A stretch of 64,000 bases of DNA from Ferdinandcohnia sp047246645 (GCF_047246645.1 NZ_JBFOKR010000010.1:119526-183525); one strand, 5' to 3'; shown: positions 26,355 to 35,406, numbered from the stretch's first letter. Made by a program: numbers and translations. The notes: generated from the sequence alone by a model not told the origin.

Positions 26355-27029
26355 ATGAATAACAGAATTTCAATCGCAATTGATGGGCCGGCGGCAGCGG
26401 GTAAGAGTACTGTCGCAAAAATAATCGCCGAAAAGCTCTCATATATCTATATTGATACAGGTGCAATGTATAGAGCACTCACATTTAAAGCGATTCAACA
26501 ATCATTAGACTTAGAAAATGAAGAAGTACTTTTTGACGCCTTACATAACTCAATTATAGAGTTGAAGCCAACTGAAAATGGCCAACTTGTTTTGATAGAT
26601 GGACAAGAAGTGACAGGAGCTATTCGTGAACATAATGTGACTAATTCTGTTTCTTTTGTTGCCAGGCATAAAAAAGTACGCGAAGAAATGGTAAAACGCC
26701 AACAAAGCTTTGCAAAACAAGGTGGAGTTGTTATGGATGGTAGAGACATAGGAACACATGTATTACCAAATGCTGAAGTGAAAATTTTCTTACTTGCTTC
26801 TGTAGAAGAAAGAGCACATCGTAGGCATGACGAAAATATAGCAAAGGGCTATGAATCTAATCTTGAAAAATTAAAAGAAGAGATTGCAGCTCGTGACAAA
26901 TTAGATTCTGAAAGAGAAGTTGCCCCATTACGTAAAGCAGAAGACGCAATTGAAATTGATACAACTTCTCTAAGTATTGAAGAAGTTGTTGAGCGTATTA
27001 TGGATATTGTAAAGGAAAGGATTGATTGA
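26355..27029 (+). CDS. cmk: Cytidylate kinase Cmk
   Basis: 224 aa, phosphorylates CMP and dCMP. Walker A is DGPAAAGKST near the N-terminus; other conserved pieces are YIDTGAMYRALT, MDGRDIGTHVLP and the lid region with R-residues (RAHRRHDE). The length is as usual. Ribosome site TAGGAGG. It overlaps or abuts plsC, an arrangement common in Bacillus. Confidence 0.95.
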   Translation: MNNRISIAIDGPAAAGKSTVAKIIAEKLSYIYIDTGAMYRALTFKAIQQSLDLENEEVLFDALHNSIIELKPTENGQLVLIDGQEVTGAIREHNVTNSVSFVARHKKVREEMVKRQQSFAKQGGVVMDGRDIGTHVLPNAEVKIFLLASVEERAHRRHDENIAKGYESNLEKLKEEIAARDKLDSEREVAPLRKAEDAIEIDTTSLSIEEVVERIMDIVKERID

Positions 27030-27030
27030 T

Positions 27031-27612
27031 ATGAACTTATACTCCTTTGCAAGAGGACTGGTTGCAACTATTTTAAAACCATTATACCCTTTAGAGATTA
27101 CCGGAACTCATCATATACCGAAGGATGGCGGGGTACTTATTTGTTCAAATCACATTGATAATCTGGACCCGCCAATAGTCGGGGTTACCTCACCTAGGCC
27201 AATACATTTTATGGCGAAGGCTGAGATATTCAATGTGCCGGTTTTGGGGAAAATTTTACCTAAAATTAATGCATTTCCCGTTAAACGTGGAATGAGTGAT
27301 CGTGAAGCATTAAGAAAGGCATTAAGTATATTAAAAGATGGCCAGGTCTTAGGTATCTTTCCTGAAGGGACAAGAAGTAAGGACGGTAAACTTGGAAAGG
27401 GCTTGTCAGGTGTAGGTTTTTTTGCTTTACGATCTGATTGTGTAGTCGTTCCGTGTGCCATTATTGGTCCTTACAAAATGTTCAAAAAGGTGAAGGTTGT
27501 ATACGGAGAGCCTGTAGAAATGGAATCACTTCGAAAAGAAAAAGCATCAGCAGATGAAGCGACGGAAAAAATAATGGAGTCGATTAGAGCTCTTATCGAA
27601 AAAAATAAGTAG
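27031..27612 (+). CDS. plsC: 1-acyl-sn-glycerol-3-phosphate acyltransferase PlsC
   Basis: 193 aa, makes phosphatidic acid from lysophosphatidic acid. The acyltransferase HX4D motif is in SNHIDNLDPP, and the second motif FPEGTRS is present. An N-terminal hydrophobic segment suits membrane association. The ATG lies directly after the cmk stop with AAAGGAAAGG upstream; a longer TTG start would overlap cmk and is not favoured. Confidence 0.92.
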   Translation: MNLYSFARGLVATILKPLYPLEITGTHHIPKDGGVLICSNHIDNLDPPIVGVTSPRPIHFMAKAEIFNVPVLGKILPKINAFPVKRGMSDREALRKALSILKDGQVLGIFPEGTRSKDGKLGKGLSGVGFFALRSDCVVVPCAIIGPYKMFKKVKVVYGEPVEMESLRKEKASADEATEKIMESIRALIEKNK

Positions 27613-27828
27613 ATTAAGAGTTTCTACTTGACAAAAAGTGATATTTATTAGAAGTTAATTAAAAGAATATTTTTATACTTTAAAATTTTCGACTTTGTAA
27701 GATGATAGAAGTATAAAAGAAACCGGTTTGCAATTCATTTCGTAAATCGTGTATTTCTACTTATAATTGTATCAAGGTACATATCTATTAAGTGTATAGA
27801 TTAAAGCGGTTTTTTGCCGTTTATCCCT

Positions 27829-27858
27829 TTGACATGTTACGAGATGTAAAGTTTATAT
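27829..27858 (+). promoter_or_regulatory. Sigma-A-type promoter upstream of ypfD
   Basis: TTGACA (27829-27834), 18-nt spacer, TTATAT (27853-27858). It lies in the 333-nt gap between plsC and ypfD. The remainder of that gap is AT-rich with no other recognised feature. Confidence 0.55.
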
Positions 27859-27946
27859 CTTATAATAGGTGGCTTACTTGTACGTTTGAAGGGAACCAAG
27901 ATACATACATAAAAATGCAATAAATGGGTTTAGGGAGGTATTTGGA

Positions 27947-29083
27947 ATGACAGAGGATATGAATCAGGTAGAGGTAAAAGAATTAAATGTAGGTGATGTT
28001 ATCACTGGAAAAGTTACAAAAGTGGAAGACAAACAAGTTTATGTTGAAGTTGCTGAAAGCAAATTAGACGGAATTATCCCAATAAGCGAACTTTCTAGCC
28101 TCCATGTTGAGCAAGCAAGTGATGTTGTAACAGTTGGAGAAGAGCTTGAACTATCAGTTATAAAAGTCGAGGAAGATGCGTTAATTCTTTCTAAAAGAAC
28201 TGTATTAGCTAAGAATGCCTGGGAAGATTTAGTGAACAGATATCAAACTGGTGAAGTATTCGAAGCTGTTGTTAAAGATGTTGTTAAAGGTGGTTTAGTT
28301 GTTGATTTAGGTGTACGTGGTTTCATACCAGCATCTCTAGTAGAGAATTACTATGTAGAAGATTTCTCCGATTATATGAATAGAACATTAACGGTTAAAG
28401 TTGTTGAACTTGACCGAGAGAAGAACAGAGTTATTTTATCTCATCGTGCTGTTGTTGAGGAAGAGCAAAAAAGTCAAAAACAGCAGGTTCTTGATTCCTT
28501 AAAGGTTGGAGCTGTAATTGAAGGAACAGTACAACGTCTAACTAACTTTGGAGCATTTGTTGATATCGGTGGAATTGATGGACTAGTACATATTTCTCAA
28601 CTTTCACATGAACATGTTTCAAAACCTTCTGATGTAGTACAAGAAGGACAGTCTATAAAGGTGAAGGTACTTTCTGTAGACCGTGATAATGAGAGAATTT
28701 CTTTATCTGTAAAAGAAACATTACCAGGACCTTGGGCTAGTGTTTCAGAAAAGATTTCTGTTGGTGATGTAGTTGAAGGGAAGGTTAGAAGACTTGTTTC
28801 CTTCGGTGCATTTGTAGAAATCTTACCTGGTGTAGAAGGTCTAGTACATATTTCTCAAATTTCAAACAAGCACATAGGAACTCCTCATGAAGTATTAAAA
28901 GAAGGTCAAGAAGTAAGTGTAAAAGTCCTTGAAATTAATGAAAATGAACAACGTATTTCCTTAAGTATTAAGGATTTAGAAGAAAGTGTAGAAGAGGACT
29001 ATAGTCAATATCAACAGCAAGAAGAATCTTCTGGCTTTCAGCTTGGAGAGATGATTGGCGAACAACTGAAAAAACTAAAATAA
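27947..29083 (+). CDS. ypfD: Ribosomal protein S1-like RNA-binding protein YpfD
   Basis: 378 aa with four S1 (OB-fold) RNA-binding domains at about residues 12-85, 100-168, 185-255 and 270-340; the last two are the most canonical (TNFGAFVDIGG and VSFGAFVEILPG, each followed by GLVHISQ). A Gln/Glu-rich C-terminal tail follows. Low-GC Gram-positives lack a full six-domain S1; this four-domain homologue binds RNA, but its role in translation is unclear. Ribosome site GGGAGGT. Confidence 0.92.
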   Translation: MTEDMNQVEVKELNVGDVITGKVTKVEDKQVYVEVAESKLDGIIPISELSSLHVEQASDVVTVGEELELSVIKVEEDALILSKRTVLAKNAWEDLVNRYQTGEVFEAVVKDVVKGGLVVDLGVRGFIPASLVENYYVEDFSDYMNRTLTVKVVELDREKNRVILSHRAVVEEEQKSQKQQVLDSLKVGAVIEGTVQRLTNFGAFVDIGGIDGLVHISQLSHEHVSKPSDVVQEGQSIKVKVLSVDRDNERISLSVKETLPGPWASVSEKISVGDVVEGKVRRLVSFGAFVEILPGVEGLVHISQISNKHIGTPHEVLKEGQEVSVKVLEINENEQRISLSIKDLEESVEEDYSQYQQQEESSGFQLGEMIGEQLKKLK

Positions 29084-29093
29084 TTTATCAAAA

Positions 29094-29122
29094 AAGCTCT
29101 CACATTGTGAGGGCTTTTTTTT
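29094..29122 (+). terminator. Terminator after ypfD
   Basis: Stem AAGCTCTCACA / TGTGAGGGCTT followed by a T-run. Confidence 0.87.
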
Positions 29123-29157
29123 ACAAGATAAGAAAGTATAAATGATTATACCCAATT

Positions 29158-29520
29158 TCAGTGTCTAGCTCCAGCGCCTAAACCCTCGAGGTCGCTTCAC
29201 GCCTCCTGCGGCGGCAACACTAAGGAATGCCTCGTGAGTGTATGATTTGCAGAAAAATTGCTTTAGAAATTTTTAGAGCCTCCTCGTCAGGGTTCCGACG
29301 CACAGGAAGTGCTAGTGCCGGCGTTGCCACAGGACGTGGCGACAATAGCCGGTCAGCGCTTGTCGGACTTGCACAGGACAAGGAAGGCTACGGCAGCATA
29401 GACATCGCACGAAGAAAATGCACAGCATTTTCGAGGATGTGCTGACATCGACGTTCGTCACAGGACGTGGCGGATTTTAGTCGATGTTCCTTTTTCCAAG
29501 GCGCTTGCGCTTTTCGTATT
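29158..29520. repeat. Mosaic hairpin element, copy 1
   Basis: GC-richer than its surroundings. It begins with CTCCAGCGCCTA and ends with CCAAGGCGCTTGCGCTTTTC, like the copy at 34.7 kb. Inside are short hairpin modules: GCACAGGAAGTGC, GCCACAGGACGTGGC and GAAAATGC-ACA-GCATTTTC. Reading frames inside it lack ribosome sites, so I do not call a gene. Confidence 0.8.
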
Positions 29521-29526
29521 CCAACT

Positions 29527-29673
29527 TTATGTTCTTGGATTCATTTTATTTATTTCGCGTGCCTCATCTGGAGTATCTAATCGCGTTGCTCCTGGGTAAT
29601 CCAGTGATTGATCACGATCAGATTCGGTTAATTTAGCTTCTTTATGCTTTTTTGTTTGCCTGTCCTTTCCCAT
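29527..29673 (-). CDS. ypzI: Small hydrophilic protein YpzI
   Basis: 48 aa, minus strand, starting MGKDRQTKKHKEAK and containing ESDRDQ and YPGAT, as in the YpzI family. A strong ribosome site AAAGGAGG sits seven nt before the ATG. It is highly charged with no membrane segment. Function unknown. It sits between the mosaic element and the divergent yphA gene, which matches its Bacillus neighbourhood. Confidence 0.8.
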   Translation of the reverse strand: MGKDRQTKKHKEAKLTESDRDQSLDYPGATRLDTPDEAREINKMNPRT

Positions 29674-29789
29674 ATGTAAAACCTCCTTTTTTTCTATTGT
29701 CTCTATATAAGAATTTCATATGCAAATTAGTATCCTTGGATTAAATTTAATAAATTCTACCCATAATGGGAATAGTAGGAGGTGGAGGC

Positions 29790-30389
29790 ATGGATGGGTC
29801 TGTTTTTTATTGGATTTGTTGGATGGCATGGGTTTGTAGTACGTTCTTTATGAAAAAGAATAGAGAAAGACTGATATTATCTGGGTGCTTTTTACTTTTA
29901 ATAATTGTATCACCCTACTTTTTTGTAATAGGAAGTGTTCGAATCAATATAGGTATCTTTATCGTTTTACTTTATTGTTTCACTAAAATTGCGAAAAGAA
30001 CAAGCAAACAGAAATTATATCTTCTTATTTGTATTTTAACCATTTCGTTGGCGTATAGTAGTTTTCAATTGTTCGAATTGTATGATCCTGTCTGGCTCTT
30101 TTTTAATCGGAATTTCATGCTTGCAGCAGCTTTAATTTACGTAACCATTATGCTAGTAAAGGAATTTCAGTTTCGTTTAGTAGCATTGTTAATTGGTGCC
30201 ATTCAAGGAGATATTTTATATGCGATAATAGTCAGTAACGTAAATATTCCTTATGATATAGGTTCCTTTAAATTCTTAGATGTTATTTCAATTAGCGGAG
30301 GATTTATCTTCGTTTGGTCATCCTTAGAACTCCTATTTAACCACTTTGATGTATTGTTCCAAAAAAACACGAAGGAGAAACACGGCTAG
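29790..30389 (+). CDS. yphA: Membrane protein YphA
   Basis: 199 aa, six or so hydrophobic segments across its length, no catalytic motif. The length and position before the YIEGIA gene match B. subtilis YphA, which is associated with sporulation in the literature on that cluster. The ATG at MDGSVFYW is chosen because TAGGAGGTGGAGG precedes it; an upstream ATG contains this ribosome site within its coding sequence and is rejected. Confidence 0.82.
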   Translation: MDGSVFYWICWMAWVCSTFFMKKNRERLILSGCFLLLIIVSPYFFVIGSVRINIGIFIVLLYCFTKIAKRTSKQKLYLLICILTISLAYSSFQLFELYDPVWLFFNRNFMLAAALIYVTIMLVKEFQFRLVALLIGAIQGDILYAIIVSNVNIPYDIGSFKFLDVISISGGFIFVWSSLELLFNHFDVLFQKNTKEKHG

Positions 30390-30390
30390 C

Positions 30391-31287
30391 ATGAATGAAT
30401 ATACTTATCCAATTTTATTCGGTGTCATTTTTGGTGTAATCGTAAGATTATATATGCTTCGTACAGATTATCGACAATACCCTACATATTTACACGGGAA
30501 AATTATCCATGTTGCGTTAGGTTTTATTGCAGCAGGTCTGGGTACAGTTGCAGTACCAGCAATTATGGAACAGGACTTTACAGCAATTACGTTTCTAACG
30601 ATTGCTGCATCACAATTCCGTGAAGTTAGAAATATGGAGAGAAATACCCTCACAGAACTAGATAGTTATGAGCTTGTACCTAGGGGGAAAACATACATAG
30701 AAGGTATTGCAATAGCGTTTGAAAGCAGAAATTACTTGGTCATCTTAACATCCTTCTTTTCGACTTTCAGTTATTTGGCTTTAAATATGTGGGCAGGGAT
30801 TGCTGCAGGTATTATTTCATTGTTGATATCCAAAAAGCTTATGGCAGGAAGTAGATTGAAGGATATTGTAGATATTGAATTTATAAAACCGCGTTTTGAT
30901 GGCCCAGGGTTATATGTGGATAATATTTATATTATGAATATCGGTCTACCAGCACGTCAAAAAGAAGTGTTAAATTACGGTATGGGTTTTGTCCTCAAGC
31001 CAAAAAACTTTAATTCACGGTCAACTATTGCAAATTTGGGTCAGCGACAGGCGATTTTACATGATGTATCCAATGCATTAGGAGTTTACCGTGATTCTGG
31101 TACACCAGCTTTAGTTCCGCTGGCAAAAAGAGATTTAGACGATGGACGAGTAGGGGTATTTGTATTACCTCAGGAAAAAGATGTGGAAAAGGCGATAGAG
31201 ATTATTGGTCAAGTACCTACATTGGAAAATGCCATTAGAATGCCAACTGAAAGGAAAGAGAACCAGAAGGGAAGACCATTGAAATGA
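30391..31287 (+). CDS. yphB: YIEGIA-family membrane protein YphB
   Basis: 298 aa with N-terminal membrane helices and the family-naming motif KTYIEGIAIAFE near residue 100. The ATG MNEYTYP follows AAGGAGAAAC and begins one base after the yphA stop. The C-terminal half is soluble. Members occur in endospore formers; the biochemical role is unknown. Overlaps a 61-codon partner gene. Confidence 0.85.
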   Translation: MNEYTYPILFGVIFGVIVRLYMLRTDYRQYPTYLHGKIIHVALGFIAAGLGTVAVPAIMEQDFTAITFLTIAASQFREVRNMERNTLTELDSYELVPRGKTYIEGIAIAFESRNYLVILTSFFSTFSYLALNMWAGIAAGIISLLISKKLMAGSRLKDIVDIEFIKPRFDGPGLYVDNIYIMNIGLPARQKEVLNYGMGFVLKPKNFNSRSTIANLGQRQAILHDVSNALGVYRDSGTPALVPLAKRDLDDGRVGVFVLPQEKDVEKAIEIIGQVPTLENAIRMPTERKENQKGRPLK

Positions 31288-31469
31288 TTATGGAAAAAGT
31301 AATTCTAGCTGCAATTACAACGAATTCTACAAAGGTAACAGGAGGAACACCCGTATTCAGTTGCTCCACAAAAGAGGAAATGGAGCATGTAGCAGCAAAT
31401 CTTGAAGCCATCTTGGATGGTATTGCACATGCACTTTCTGACGAATTATATGTAATTGTAAAACATTAA
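31284..31469 (+). CDS. Small partner protein of the YIEGIA protein (capping-complex type)
   Basis: 61 aa with the pattern ILAAITTNS, GGTPVF and LDGIAHAL, matching the short protein that regularly follows YIEGIA genes in Bacilli. The ATG overlaps the yphB stop by four bases (ATGA); a second ATG two codons later is also possible. Translational coupling suggests a stoichiometric complex with YphB. The function is not established. Confidence 0.75.
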   Translation: MIMEKVILAAITTNSTKVTGGTPVFSCSTKEEMEHVAANLEAILDGIAHALSDELYVIVKH

Positions 31470-31510
31470 ATTGATTGTTTTAACCTATTTTTGATAGAAT
31501 ATATAAGCTA

Positions 31511-31541
31511 GATCCTTCTTAAATCAGAAGGGTTTATTTTT
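31511..31541 (+). terminator. Terminator after the yphB operon
   Basis: Stem GATCCTTCT / AGAAGGGTT with a 6-nt loop and T-rich tail. Confidence 0.8.
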
Positions 31542-31744
31542 TAAAGAACATATATTTAGTAATCTTAACTATTTTAATTATGTGTAGTGTAGTTTAAAGC
31601 AAAGATATAAGCTAAAGTCTGATGATCTACTATTTAGGTTGCATAGCTTGCAAAACATACGCACTAAGCATTTCTATTTAAGTTGCTTTTCATACATATT
31701 TATGTGATATATGTTATAAGACAGTTTAGAAGGGAAGAAAAAAT

Positions 31745-33055
31745 GTGGCAAAACCAATTGTTGCGATTGTTGGACGACCAAATGTTGGTAAATCAACAAT
31801 TTTCAATCGTGTTGTAGGAGAAAGAATCTCAATCGTCGAGGATGTTCCTGGTGTAACGAGAGATCGAATTTATAGTTCTGGTGAGTGGCTAAACCAGGAG
31901 TTTAATATTATTGATACTGGTGGAATTGATATAGGGGACGAGCCGTTCCTTGCCCAAATTAGACATCAGGCTGAAATAGCAATTGATGAAGCAGATGTTA
32001 TTGTTTTTATGACAAGTGGCCGCGAAGGAGTTACGAGTGCGGACGAAGAGGTTGCTAAGATATTATATCGTTCTAAAAAACCAGTTGTACTAGCTGTTAA
32101 TAAAGTTGATAATCCTGAAATGAGAGAATCAATTTATGACTTTTATGCACTTGGATTTGGTGAACCAATTCCGATTTCAGGTTCACACGGTATTGGACTT
32201 GGCGACCTTTTAGATGAAGTTGTGAACCACTTTCCGAGTCATAAAGGTGAAGAATATGATGAAGAAACAATCAAATTTTCATTAATTGGTAGACCTAATG
32301 TTGGGAAATCATCTTTAGTAAATGCCCTCTTAGGTGAAGAAAGAGTAATTGTAAGTGATATTGCAGGTACCACTAGAGATGCAATCGATACAAAATATAC
32401 GGTGGATGGCAAGGAGTATGTCATCATTGATACAGCAGGAATGCGTAAAAAAGGTAAGGTATATGAAACTACAGAAAAGTATAGTGTTTTACGTGCTTTA
32501 AAAGCGATTGAAAGATCTGATGTGGTTTTAGTTGTGCTCAATGCTGAAGAAGGAATTATTGAGCAGGATAAAAAAATTGCAGGATATGCGCATGAAGCGG
32601 GCAGAGCTGTAGTTATTGTTGTAAATAAATGGGATGCTATTGAAAAAGATGAGAAAACAATGAAAGAATTTGAAGAAAAAATTCGGGACAATTTTCAATT
32701 CTTAGATTATGCTCCGATTGTGTATTTATCTGCTAAAACAAAAAAACGGACACATACTCTCTTACCAATGATTAATTTAGCAAGTGAAAATCATACAATG
32801 AGGGTTCAAACAAATGTATTGAACGATGTAGTAATGGATGCAGTTGCAATGAATCCAGCACCTACAGATAAAGGGAATCGTTTACGCATTTATTATGTTA
32901 CACAGGTTGCCGTTAAACCACCTACTTTTGTTGTTTTTGTTAATGAACCAGAGCTTATGCATTTTTCTTATGAACGTTTCTTGGAGAATCGAATTAGAGA
33001 TGCTTTTGGATTTGAAGGTACACCGATAAAATTAATCGCAAGGGCAAGAAAATAA
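31745..33055 (+). CDS. der: Ribosome biogenesis GTPase Der (EngA)
   Basis: 436 aa, essential GTPase for 50S assembly. Two tandem G domains are visible, each with its own P-loop: GRPNVGKST (about residue 10) and GRPNVGKSS (about 182), NKVD and NKWD base-recognition motifs, and a C-terminal KH-like domain. The start is GTG with GAAGGGAAG upstream. In B. subtilis the gene is yphC, upstream of gpsA as here. Confidence 0.96.
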   Translation: MAKPIVAIVGRPNVGKSTIFNRVVGERISIVEDVPGVTRDRIYSSGEWLNQEFNIIDTGGIDIGDEPFLAQIRHQAEIAIDEADVIVFMTSGREGVTSADEEVAKILYRSKKPVVLAVNKVDNPEMRESIYDFYALGFGEPIPISGSHGIGLGDLLDEVVNHFPSHKGEEYDEETIKFSLIGRPNVGKSSLVNALLGEERVIVSDIAGTTRDAIDTKYTVDGKEYVIIDTAGMRKKGKVYETTEKYSVLRALKAIERSDVVLVVLNAEEGIIEQDKKIAGYAHEAGRAVVIVVNKWDAIEKDEKTMKEFEEKIRDNFQFLDYAPIVYLSAKTKKRTHTLLPMINLASENHTMRVQTNVLNDVVMDAVAMNPAPTDKGNRLRIYYVTQVAVKPPTFVVFVNEPELMHFSYERFLENRIRDAFGFEGTPIKLIARARK

Positions 33056-33075
33056 GAGAGAGAAGGGGTAATCAT

Positions 33076-34113
33076 ATGGAGCGAATCACTGTAGTTGGAG
33101 CTGGTAGTTGGGGAACTGCTTTAGCTCTAGTCTTAGCAGACAACGACCATGAGGTTAGATTATGGGGACATCGTAAGGAACAAATTGAAGAAATCAATAC
33201 TCATCATACGAATTCAAAATATGTACCGTCTGTTGAGCTTCCTAAAACCATAATAGGTTATCACGATCTAAAAGAGGCACTGCTCGATGTACATACGATT
33301 ATTTTAGCAGTTCCTACAAAAGCAATTAGAGAAGTTCTACAAAATATTTGTACTGTCACATCTACTCCCTTGACTGTTGTGCATGTAAGTAAAGGGATTG
33401 AGCCGGATACACTAAAAAGAATTTCAGAAATTATTGAAGATGAAATGCCAACAGATTTATTAAATGATGTCGTTGTTCTTTCGGGTCCAAGTCATGCTGA
33501 AGAAGTAGTTCTCAGACATCCAACAACTGTTACAGTATCTTCGAAGAATATGAAAACGGCAGAATATGTACAGGACCTATTCATAAATCAGCATTTTCGA
33601 GTATATACAAATCCTGATGTAATAGGCGTAGAAATCGGTGGTGCATTAAAGAATATTATTGCTCTTGCAGCCGGTATTACTGATGGTCTTGGATATGGAG
33701 ATAACGCCAAGGCGGCATTAATTACAAGAGGATTAGCAGAGATTGCTCGATTAGGAAGTAAAATGGGTGCAAATCCATTAACATTTTCAGGATTGACTGG
33801 CATCGGTGACCTGATCGTAACTTGTACAAGTGTACATTCTAGAAATTGGCGGGCAGGTAATATGCTTGGTAAAGGGCAAAGCCTTGAAGAAGTGCTTGCC
33901 AATATGGGTATGGTGGTTGAAGGCGTACGAACAACAAAGGCTGCTTATCAACTTGCAAAAAAAATGGATGTAACAATGCCAATTACATTTGCCTTGTATG
34001 ATGTTTTATTTAATAACCAATCTCCTAAAGAAGCAGTTGATAATCTAATGACAAGAGGAAGAACAAACGAAATGGCTGATTTGTTTAACTTCTTGGAAGA
34101 AAAAGGACAATAA
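33076..34113 (+). CDS. gpsA: Glycerol-3-phosphate dehydrogenase [NAD(P)+] GpsA
   Basis: 345 aa, reduces dihydroxyacetone phosphate to sn-glycerol 3-phosphate for phospholipid synthesis. The Rossmann motif GAGSWGTALA is at the N-terminus; further motifs are SGPSHAEEV, GGALKNIIALAAGI with the catalytic Lys, and GLTGIGDLIVTC. It starts 20 nt after der with GAGAGAGAAGGGG upstream, and a strong terminator follows. Confidence 0.96.
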   Translation: MERITVVGAGSWGTALALVLADNDHEVRLWGHRKEQIEEINTHHTNSKYVPSVELPKTIIGYHDLKEALLDVHTIILAVPTKAIREVLQNICTVTSTPLTVVHVSKGIEPDTLKRISEIIEDEMPTDLLNDVVVLSGPSHAEEVVLRHPTTVTVSSKNMKTAEYVQDLFINQHFRVYTNPDVIGVEIGGALKNIIALAAGITDGLGYGDNAKAALITRGLAEIARLGSKMGANPLTFSGLTGIGDLIVTCTSVHSRNWRAGNMLGKGQSLEEVLANMGMVVEGVRTTKAAYQLAKKMDVTMPITFALYDVLFNNQSPKEAVDNLMTRGRTNEMADLFNFLEEKGQ

Positions 34114-34120
34114 TTTGTAT

Positions 34121-34160
34121 AAAGAAACCAGTGAGAGTTTTTGTACTGGTTTCTTTCTTT
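34121..34160 (+). terminator. Terminator after gpsA
   Basis: Perfect 12-bp stem AAAGAAACCAGT / ACTGGTTTCTTT with T-rich 3' side. Confidence 0.88.
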
Positions 34161-34404
34161 CTCCTTTAAGACTTTTAACTTATGCGCAGACTACTGCCTT
34201 CATGCTTATAAGTCGTATTTTTTATAGGATTCCTTTGATTTCTTCTGTGCTCTTGAAATCCCAAAATATATTTTCCGTTTCATACTTCACCGACCAAATC
34301 TAATCAGCATAACATACTAAAGGAAAAATGTAGTTATACTCTAAATAAGCTAATTCAAAGAAATGTACTTTGAAGATTCAAAGTTAAAAAATTAGGGTAA
34401 AACT

Positions 34405-34670
34405 CATATTCTTGTAATCTTGTGAATGGAAGTGCACAGTCTGTTAAAAGGTAAACCACATTCACAAGACGAAACCCGAAAAATGGATGGTAAAGAAGGC
34501 TTTATTATGCCGAGATTCTTTTGAAAACTAGGCATTAGACGATACATTTGTTGTATATTTCGCATAAAATGCATCGTAGTACACTGTGAGTTGAACGAAC
34601 GGGTACAGGTTATATTTAGTTGTTACATCGTGCTGAAGTAAAGGTGCCCCTCTTTACTTCAGTTTTTTTT
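34405..34670 (+). ncRNA. Candidate structured non-coding RNA
   Basis: Between gpsA and yphE, in a region without a credible gene, several stems stack up. They are a perfect 10-bp helix CTTGTGAATG (34419-34428) / CATTCACAAG (34459-34468); a long-range ACCCG (34474-34478) / CGGGT (34600-34604) helix; enclosed stems ATGCC / GGCAT (34507-34511, 34531-34535) and CGATACATTT / AAATGCATCG (34540-34549, 34567-34576); and a strong terminator at 34633-34670. I do not recognise it as 6S RNA, RNase P RNA, tmRNA or a known riboswitch. Boundaries and promoter are guesses. Confidence 0.5.
34633..34670 (+). terminator. Terminator of the candidate RNA
   Basis: Perfect 11-bp stem CTGAAGTAAAG / CTTTACTTCAG followed by eight T. 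It is not next to any protein gene stop, so it probably ends an RNA transcript. Confidence 0.88.
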
Positions 34671-34707
34671 AAATGATAATAAAGTATAAAATTTTCAACC
34701 GAGTTTT

Positions 34708-35117
34708 CAGTGTCTTGCTCCAGCGCCTAGCCAGTTTTCCTACCAGAATAAGCTTCTTCGAGTATCTTGCGCAAAAGCTTTGCTTTTAAGCAGCGAGAGG
34801 TCGCTTCACCCCTCCTGCGGCGTCAACACTAAGGAATGCTTCGTGAGGATTATCCTCGCAGGAAAAAAGCTTTGCTTTTTTTCGAGCCTCCTCACTGAAA
34901 TGCTGAAGCGGCTTGGTCAGAAACGAGAAAATTGGAGACTCCGACAAAAGAGGCGTCTTTTGCCTCTGACGGAGGAGTTGAAATTTCTCGAGTTTCTAGC
35001 CGCTGAAGCTGGACAAGTCAGGGTTCCGACGCACAGGATGTGCTAGTGCCGACGTTGGCACAGGACGTGGCGGATTTTAGTCGATGTTCCTTTTTCCAAG
35101 GCGCTTGCGCTTTTCTT
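34708..35117. repeat. Mosaic hairpin element, copy 2
   Basis: Begins near CTTGCTCCAGCGCCTAGCC and ends CCAAGGCGCTTGCGCTTTTC. It contains AAAAAGC-TTT-GCTTTTT, GCACAGGATGTGC and CACAGGACGTGGC hairpins. Its segment 34888-35018 is the reverse complement of 44364-44552 except for one extra module there. An 88-codon frame inside has no ribosome site and is not called. Confidence 0.85.
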
Positions 35118-35205
35118 ATGTTGTTATAATAATCACACTAATTGAAGTTTCACCTTAGTGTGTTATAATATTTGTCGATAAGTGTTGGACAAGGGAGTGA
35201 GTATA

Positions 35206-35406
35206 GTGACACCAGGATTGCTTAAAATGTGGATATCATTTGCTGGGATTGCGTTTATGTTTTTCGCTGTAATTTTTATATATTTAAGTAGATATAAGCT
35301 CAAGGGCTTCTTAAAAGGTATTGTTGCAACATTTGCATATATTTTTATGATTTTAGCAGGTATTATCATATTCTTAGTTGTTTTCAGTGGACCTGTTAGT
35401 GAATAA
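35206..35406 (+). CDS. yphE: DUF2768 membrane protein YphE
   Basis: 66 aa with two hydrophobic helices (about residues 8-25 and 38-60), DUF2768 family. The GTG start is preferred because AAGGGAGTGA precedes it; upstream in-frame GTG and TTG codons lie within or before this ribosome site. Gene order yphE-yphF-spoIVA is as in B. subtilis. Function unknown, probably sporulation-associated. Confidence 0.8.
   Translation: MTPGLLKMWISFAGIAFMFFAVIFIYLSRYKLKGFLKGIVATFAYIFMILAGIIIFLVVFSGPVSE

Noticed and set aside
29227..29445. Frame of 72 codons inside the 29.2 kb element
   Set aside because: Lies wholly in the mosaic repeat; composition follows the hairpins.
32239..32691. Minus-strand frame of 150 codons opposite der
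   Set aside because: Antisense to conserved GTPase motifs; Ser/Thr-rich shadow of codon usage.
34115..34303. Frame of 62 codons after gpsA
   Set aside because: Starts within the gpsA terminator and has no ribosome site.
34780..35046. Frame of 88 codons inside the 34.7 kb element
   Set aside because: Repeat sequence with no ribosome site or recognisable protein.
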